DNA from: Misgurnus anguillicaudatus
Lineage: Eukaryota > Chordata > Actinopteri > Cypriniformes > Cobitidae
Assembly: GCF_027580225.2 (NCBI RefSeq)
Contig: NC_073340.2
Location: 17,244,001 to 17,308,000 of the forward strand
Direction: 5' to 3'
Length of the DNA stretch: 64,000 nt
Of the stretch, positions 59,001 to 64,000 are shown piece after piece. The stretch's first letter is position 1. Each line of letters opens with the position of its first letter. The notes beneath the pieces were generated by a model that was not told where the DNA came from, ran no database searches, and saw only the letters and a program-made list of their open reading frames with translations. The position numbers were made by a program, and so were the translations under genes.

Positions 59001-61646
59001 AGTTCTTTCATTCATTTAACATTGCTGTCACTGTATCAAGTGTTTTTTTTTAATTGTGCACAAAATTCAAATACTTTTACAATATTAAAATGATCCTGTC
59101 ATTCCTGTCTCTTATATTACCCGGATTTTGCTTAGCTTCCGTTGTATCTTGGATGCCACTTGATCGGCCCAGTATTTCTCATAAAGGAAGTCCCAAAAGA
59201 TTCGGCCAATCAGAGCATTCAACCAGACAGGCCTTGTTTCATCGTCATGGCTGCAAAAGTTGTGCTTCATAGAAGGGATGGAAAACTTTAAAATAGATAT
59301 AGTAATAAATACTTCAGAAGATGAAAAATATATCAATCAATCAAGTATCTCACCTGCTGTTTGTCAGTGGGACTACTTTGGGGGCTGCAATGGCAGGGGC
59401 TTGGCAGAGGACTTGCATATCCTGAGAAGATGAGACCGATCATGTAGGAAGTATAGTCTGGCAAAATGTTATCCTTTGCTTTGCCAACCGGGTCACTGTG
59501 AAACACATCTTCATTGCTCTCCTTGCTTTCAGCACCATGTAAGATATCCAAAGGGTTTTCCTCATGCAACGCAGATTTGTCTGGAGAGCAAAAGAAATAA
59601 CCAGTATTGTAATTTTTATGATATGGTGGAGGAAACTATGTTGAGAAACCATAGCTCTTTATCTTATTACAGCAAAGTGTAATTACTTAAAGGCACAATG
59701 TAGGACTTTTAGCGGCATCTAGCGGTGACACAGTGAATTGCAACCAACGGCTCAGTTCACAACTCACCCCTCCTTTTCGAAAAGCATAGTGAAGCTACAG
59801 TTACTGCCGCAGGACAAACATGTCATCGTCTGAGACAACGCAGTGACGAAACGAGCTCTATAGGACAGTTTGTCCATTTAGGGTTACCGTAGAAACATTG
59901 CAGTGCCGATTTCCATGTAGGGGGACCCGCGGTGTATGTAGATAAAAACGCCTTATACTAAGGTAATAAAAACAATACAGTTCTTTATGTAAGGTCTCTA
60001 TTCTAGTTATTTATATTATATTGCATTTCTGTCAAGAGATCCTTCTAAAAGTTACACATTGCACCTTTAACAAAATCAATCATTAACGCAACATAATTGA
60101 TTTGTTTGGTTTGTATGTCAACTTTAAGGATAAGTCAATTTTCTTTAAAAAAATCCAGATAATTTACTCACCACCATGTCATCCAAAATGTTAAGGTCTT
60201 TTTTTATTCAGTCAAGAAGAAATGATGTTTTTTGAGGAAAACATTCCAGGATTTTCTCATTTTAATGGACTTTAATGGACCCCAAAACTTATTAGTTTTA
60301 ATGCAGTTTAAAATTGCAGTTTCAAATGACTCTAAATTATCTCAAACGAGGCATAAGGCCTCGTTTTTGGAAGATGGATATCTAGCGAAACGATTGTCAT
60401 TTTTGGCAAGAAAAATAAAAAATATGCACTTTTAAACCACAACTTCTCGTCTTCCTCCGTTCGTGTGACGCGCCATGTCAAGAGGTCATGGATGACGTAT
60501 GCGAAACTACGCCCCAGTGTTTCAAGTGTGGAGAAAAAGGACTGTTGTGACGTTGTTGTATGTGGAATGATACAAATTAATGTCTTTGTGTCAATTTATG
60601 TATGTAACACGTGACCTTTGAACGTCATTACGCAATTACGTGAGGTCGCGCTGGCGCGTCACAGGACCAGAGTTAGACGAGAAGTTGTGGTTTAAAAGTG
60701 CATATTTTTTATTTTTCTTGACAAAAATGAGAATCGTTTAGCTAGATAAGACCCTTATGCCTTGTTTGGGATCATTTAGAATCCTTTGAAACTGCAATTT
60801 TAAACTGCATTAAAACTGTTAAATGTTGGGGTCCATTCAAGTCCATTAAAATGAGAAAAATCTTGGAATGTTTTCCTCAAAAAAACATAATTTCTTCTCG
60901 ACTGAACAAAGACAGACATTAACATTTTGGATGAAACGGTGATGAGTAAATTATCTGGATTTTTTAAGAAAATGGACTAATCCCTTAATGGGCTTGACTT
61001 AATTGTATTTTATCTTAATTGATAGCAACTTTCCCACCAAGTATCCATTCAAAATGGTCCTCTTCGTTGTAACTGGATGCAGAAAGCAGTCGATGAAACC
61101 ACTCCTCTTTTTCCCGCCCCGTCCTTCCAAAGAGGAACAGTGTGATAGGACGGCCAATGGGCTTCTCCGCTTTCAGTCTCACCCCCTGTCCCTCAGCTGT
61201 CTCCTCCTCCACATTCATTTCTTCTTCAGCCAAACGTATGCAAATGGGATACTTCCTGTTCCACACTCTCTTGTGTGCCAAAGCCAATGGCATAAGAAAT
61301 ACCTGTTACCAAGGCAACAACCTCATTAATATTTGCATCCTTCCAAAACTCGACCACGATTTCAAGCCATAAGCAAAACTGTGTCACGCTATCACAGAAG
61401 TGTATTGTACATCTACTAAAAAGCTCGAATGAGTGATACACCGACCTTGCTGCTAGTGAGTCTAAATATCCGAGAGTGGGTGAAATTCTTTTCGTAGCAG
61501 TTCTCATCAAAGGCGGCCCAGCGGGGAATGTTGTTACGGGGGTAGTCAAGCCGCAAATAGGCTCCTTCCAATGTGACAAACACAGAGTGCATGAGGGATG
61601 GGTGGTAGGTCTCTATATCATATGTGTACATTTCATTCATCCAGCC
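53060..61646 (-). CDS. tex2: Testis-expressed protein 2 (SMP-domain lipid transfer protein), 3' ten exons
   Basis: Visible exons: 61446-61646, 61038-61302, 59354-59580, 59121-59264, 58513-58612, 57156-57288, 55961-56095, 53826-54038, 53305-53425, 53060-53197. They join in frame to 558 residues ending TAG. The first exon opens GWMNEMYTYDIETYHPSLMH, matching TEX2 just after its transmembrane segment; the large N-terminal exon and membrane part lie beyond 64000. A PH-like part contains FGRTGREKEEWFHRLLSASS. The SMP domain follows (VWLNALIGRIFWDFLYEKYW, LPYFMDELTLSELAMGSSMP, LWLHMEVEYTGALQMNLETK, PLLLTVEVQELSGTLAVNIP, WIEKKLKDEF), interrupted by an acidic-serine loop SEEESSSAGSSEEEE. Family members move lipids at ER contact sites. 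A tex2 paralogue (tex2-like) cannot be excluded. Exon 59121-59264 is in frame only if the acceptor before CAC (59265-59266) is used. Confidence 0.93.
54251..55574. mobile_element. Large TIR element in a tex2 intron, hosting a second palindrome
   Basis: The outer left arm ttaaagcgacattccacttt, with 'gctcattttccagctcccct', pairs with the right arm ending agtggaatgtccctttaa. Each arm is about 250 bp, including 'attgaatctgattagaccat' / 'atggtctaatcagattcgat'. Between them is another inverted element (54659-55353). No transposase. Confidence 0.8.
54659..55353. mobile_element. Inner palindromic element nested in 54251-55574
   Basis: The left arm caacacattctcactcccca, 'aggcgtcaaaatctgaagca' and onward through about 240 bp matches the inverted right arm ending gtgagaatgtgttg. 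The flanks on both sides include gaagag, perhaps a target duplication. The short frames 54698-54895 (+) and 55098-55364 (-) are mirror images of each other and come from the arms. Confidence 0.78.
55690..55806 (+). mobile_element. 5'-truncated SINE tail
   Basis: Contains 'gtacagcgcttcggatggcc' and 'agcgctatataaatgcagtc', matching the 3' part of the SINE at 22741-22998, followed by short tandem 'ccatttac' units. Confidence 0.65.
56273..56640. mobile_element. TIR element 'cagtggcggccggtgacttc', copy 2, truncated
   Basis: The left end cagtggcggccggtgacttc and the repeated 'tgtcaaaatatgtgtttgtt' units match 19006-19450. The expected inverted right end is missing. Confidence 0.65.
56731..56916. 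repeat. Partial copy of the 31399 TIR family
   Basis: Contains 'gcaaaatggcgacttccgtt' and the right end 'gttacacaatgcagctttaa', as in 31399-31787, but lacks the left part. Lies in a tex2 intron. Confidence 0.6.
57371..57786. mobile_element. TIR element with long arms, 'cactgtaaaataaatccgta'
   Basis: The left arm cactgtaaaataaatccgta with 'cagctgggttgccagtaact' pairs with the right arm 'taccggcaacccagctgtaa' ending ttttacagtg. An inner 'gttatttaccggcaacattt' pairs with 'gccagtaaataac'. Arms exceed 100 bp. Lies in a tex2 intron. Confidence 0.78.
57790..58480. other. tex2 intron, nothing recognised
   Basis: AT-rich intronic DNA without complete repeats or exon-like segments. Confidence 0.4.
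59688..60070. mobile_element. TIR element 'taaaggcacaatgtaggact', copy of the 31399 family
   Basis: The left end taaaggcacaatgtaggact pairs with the right end gttacacattgcacctttaa. Internal 'attgcaaccaacggctcagt' is shared with 31399-31787. Lies in a tex2 intron. Confidence 0.75.
60124..60988. mobile_element. Large foldback element in a tex2 intron
   Basis: The left arm ttaaggataagtcaattttc ... 'ggaaaacattccaggatttt' ... 'cacttttaaaccacaacttc' is repeated inverted on the right, ending ggactaatcccttaa. The arms are about 300 bp each around a 200-bp centre. No coding capacity. Confidence 0.78.
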
Positions 61647-62004
61647 CTGAAACGCAGAAACACATCACTTAAATCCTACTCATCTATGCATGGCTGCATC
61701 CTCTCTGTAAAATAGCACAGAGACAGACAAATTAAAGAAGTGGAGCATTAGGATACAAGCTGTGGGTGTGTGTTATTTTACATCAGATGTCAGGATTAAT
61801 CATGAAACAGAGCAGTAATGTGGGACTTGCTGGGTATTTGGAGAAATGCAGCAAGGACATTGGATTTGACGAAATGAAGTGCAGGATTTGGTTTAACAGC
61901 AATCTGTGAGACAATTTACCTAGGGTGCCTTTTTGTTGCTTTTCTTAGCACTTAAATTACCAGTGGCTGCAATGTCTCAGGCAATGTTCATTGCTCGAGT
62001 TAGT

Positions 62005-62170
62005 ATTGCATTTACATTTATGCATATGGTGGACACCTTTATCCAAAGCAAATTAAAGTACATTCAAGCTATACATTTTTATCAGTATGTCTGTGAGTTC
62101 CTTGAGAATCGAACTTACAACCTTTTGCGCTGCTAACCAAATGCTTTACCAGTTGAGCTACAGGAACACT
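62005..62170 (-). mobile_element. tRNA-derived SINE (HE1-like)
   Basis: Read on the minus strand it starts gttcctgtagctcaactggt, a clear RNA polymerase III A box, and carries the B box gtaagttcgattctc. It ends 'gctttggataaaggtgtcca' and 'gcataaatgtaaatgc'. It is a retroposon, not a working tRNA gene: the cloverleaf beyond the two boxes is not conserved. Confidence 0.75.
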
Positions 62171-62187
62171 ACAAGCACATACACTCA

Positions 62188-62775
62188 CCTAAAGGATTAT
62201 TAGGAACACCTGTTCAATTTCTTATTAATGCAATTATCTAATCAACCAATCACATGGCAGTTGCTTCAATGCATTTAGGGGTGTGGTCCTGTTCAAGACA
62301 ATCTCCTGAAATCAAGCTGAATGTCAGAATGGGAAAGAAAGGTGATTTAAGCAATTTTGAGCGTGTTGTGGTTGTTGGTGCCAGACGGGCCGCTCTGAGT
62401 ATTTCACAATCTGCTCAGTTACTGGGATTTTCACACACAACCATTTCTAGGGTTTACAAAGAATGGTGTGAAAAGTGAAAAACATCTAGTATGGGGCAGT
62501 CCTGTGGGCGAAAATGCCTTGTTGATGCTAGAGGTCAGAGGAGAATGGGCCGACTGATTCAAGCTGAAGGAAGAGCAACTTTGACTGAAATAACCACTCG
62601 ATACAATCAAGGTATGCAGCAAAGCATTTGTGAAGCCACAACACGCTACAACAACAGAAGATCCCACCAGGTACCACTCATCTCCACTACAAATAGGAAA
62701 AAGAGGCTACAGTTTGCACAAGCTCACCAAAATTGGACAGTTGAAGACTGGAAAAATGTTGCCTGTTCTGGGCTG
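62188..62775 (+). mobile_element. Truncated Tc1-like transposon
   Basis: It starts with a Tc1-type end, cacctaaaggattattagga (acacctgttc), and contains the front of a transposase. The sequence departs near 62770 and no right terminal repeat follows, so the 3' half is lost. It is a different family from the copy at 12802-14307. Confidence 0.8.
62329..62775 (+). pseudogene. N-terminal remnant of a Tc1-like transposase
   Basis: Begins MGKKGDLSNFERVVVVGARR with a helix-turn-helix (SISQSAQLLGFSHTTISRVY) and stops at a TGA (62476-62478). A shifted frame then resumes with RMGRLIQAEGRATLTEITTR and continues past RKKRLQFAQAHQNWTVEDW before truncation. The catalytic DDE part is absent, so it cannot be active. 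Confidence 0.85.
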
Positions 62776-63165
62776 CGTTTTCCGACAACGTTCTCTCTTA
62801 GCGCGCTACGAAGACTCTTAAGTTAAACCTTAACTACAGGTTTACCTTTTCTAGGCGTGTTTCCCGAACTGTACCTTAGCGGGTTTCTTAAAGGGCGTTT
62901 TGCAGGTAAAATTTTTCAACGAATTTGTGCAATTTGCTTGTTGATAATAAACATTTAAACTGTTATTCATTGTATTTTATGTTGTTGGGTATCACAAAAC
63001 CCGAAAAAGTATGAAAAAGTACAGCAATTTGCAATGATTCTCCTTTCCCTCACAACGCACTGTATGACGTCACGCTGGGGAGAGAATTGACCAAAGCCGC
63101 CTTGAGAGCATTGAGAATGACTATAGAAAGACGAGTAAAGTACAGTTCTGATAGCGCAGATAATA

Positions 63166-63290
63166 GATAAATACATACATACATACATACATACATACAT
63201 ACATACATACATACATACATACATACATACATACATACATAGATAGATAGATAGATAAGATAGATAGACAGACAGACAGACAGATGGAAG
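63166..63290. repeat. ACAT / GATA / GACA tetranucleotide array
   Basis: Roughly 70 bp of ACAT units followed by GATA and GACA units. The Tyr-Val-Cys-Met repeat frames on the minus strand are artefacts. Confidence 0.95.
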
Positions 63291-63399
63291 GCTAGTATAG
63301 AGAGATAGGCAGACAGCCAGATAGCATAAGGTTAGCATATCTTCGTGTAGAAAGTAAACAAACAATTAACATACTCGTGCATGCTGGCTTGAGGGGGTC

Positions 63400-63960
63400 C
63401 ATGATCCTGCCTGAAATGGGTGTAACTTTATGCGATCTTCAGCACAAACGGTTTTGGCAGCATGTCTCTAATCCTGGAAGGTGAGTGAAGCACGTCAGGT
63501 CTGTTCGCGGGGACCAGCGACCCAAACGCACTCACTTTCTTACAGCCAGTAGCGGAATGGCAATCGAGAGAGTCGGGACTTTCCCGGGCCGATCTGATAA
63601 TAGTTATACATTTCGAGTTATATTAGTTGCATATTAGCAACACCGTCTGGCGGCGTGATGTGCGCCGGTTCCCGCAGCCCGCTGGTCAAACTGTGCAGGC
63701 AGCCTCTCTGCTCAATAAAGTATATAAAAGTGCTCAACCTGTTCGGCAGGTCCAAACATGTACAGGATTTATAAAAATACGGTGATCGATGAGCGGTTCC
63801 TCCTCAAATGGCTTAGCCTGTCGTGATGTAAAAAGCCGCCGAACGCCTGTTTATTACAGTATGTATGCGGTCGGATCCGAGTGTGCTGCAGCTGCTGACT
63901 GCTGCTGCGTATAAAATGATCGTGTGATTCGTTATAATCGCATAAACAATATAACAAAGC
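63400..63960. promoter_or_regulatory. GC-richer, CpG-bearing segment near the right edge
   Basis: More CpG-rich than the flanking DNA. It contains a plus-strand ATG (63462) followed by a few codons and a good donor-like gtgagtgaag at 63480. It could be a promoter or alternative first-exon region of tex2 on the minus strand, or the start of a plus-strand transcript. No protein family is recognisable. Confidence 0.3.
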
Positions 63961-64000
63961 ATCCTTTTATTTCACAAAACAATATATTTGAGATATTATT

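Noticed and set aside
62005..62170. Possible tRNA gene
   Set aside because: A and B boxes are present, but the rest matches a SINE body with tail, not a foldable tRNA.
63166..63290. CRISPR-like repeat array
   Set aside because: Tetranucleotide units without spacers in a vertebrate-type genome; a plain microsatellite.
62967..63365. 132-codon minus frame with Tyr-Val-Cys-Met repeats
   Set aside because: Produced by the ACAT/GATA microsatellite.
1..64000. LTR retrotransposons or endogenous viral genes
   Set aside because: No gag, reverse transcriptase or envelope motifs were recognised in any frame.

Overview
The window looks like a gene-sparse stretch of a teleost fish genome, most likely a cypriniform (carp, minnow or zebrafish relative). 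The evidence is short exons with GT-AG introns, protein sequences of vertebrate families, an AT-rich background, and a very high density of small terminal-inverted-repeat (TIR) elements, Tc1-like transposons and tRNA-derived SINEs. The species is inferred, not proven. No prokaryotic or viral genes, CRISPR arrays or rRNA genes were seen.

Layout. (1) 1-5300: repeat-bearing DNA with no confirmed gene. (2) 5323-7411 (+): foxl3, an intact three-exon forkhead gene. (3) 7412-14600: intergenic, with SINE, hAT-like and other TIR elements, a decayed Tc1 transposon and one candidate orphan 3' exon. (4) 14.6-26.8 kb (-): tom1l2, 15 coding exons plus a probable 3.1-kb 3' UTR. (5) 27.9-29.6 kb (-): atpaf2, eight exons. 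(6) 29.65-40.8 kb: an 11-kb repeat-rich gap with tetranucleotide arrays. (7) 40.8-45.7 kb (+): noxo1, eight exons. (8) 49.2-50.5 kb (+): rnf151, four exons. (9) 53.06-61.65 kb (-): the last ten exons of tex2, whose 5' part lies beyond the window. (10) 61.7-64 kb: a SINE, a truncated Tc1 copy, a GATA/CATA array and a GC-richer segment.

The genes do not form one pathway. foxl3 is a germ-cell transcription factor. tom1l2 is an endosomal VHS-GAT sorting adaptor. atpaf2 assembles mitochondrial F1-ATPase. noxo1 organises NADPH oxidase. rnf151 is a RING E3-like protein. tex2 is an SMP-domain lipid-transfer protein of ER contact sites. Two adjacencies match human synteny as I recall it: TOM1L2-ATPAF2 (17p11.2) and NOXO1-RNF151 (16p13.3). 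DRC3 and TBL3, which lie near those pairs in human, are not seen here.

Reading frames were checked across splice junctions by hand. foxl3, noxo1, rnf151 and the visible part of tex2 stay in frame throughout. tom1l2 (exon 5/6) and atpaf2 (exon 6/7) each show one unresolved phase break, which may be an assembly indel, an unrecognised splice choice or a real lesion. I found no convincing new biological system. The most notable features are the nested TIR palindromes, an hAT-like element inside an ACAG array, and a few unexplained open or GC-rich segments.
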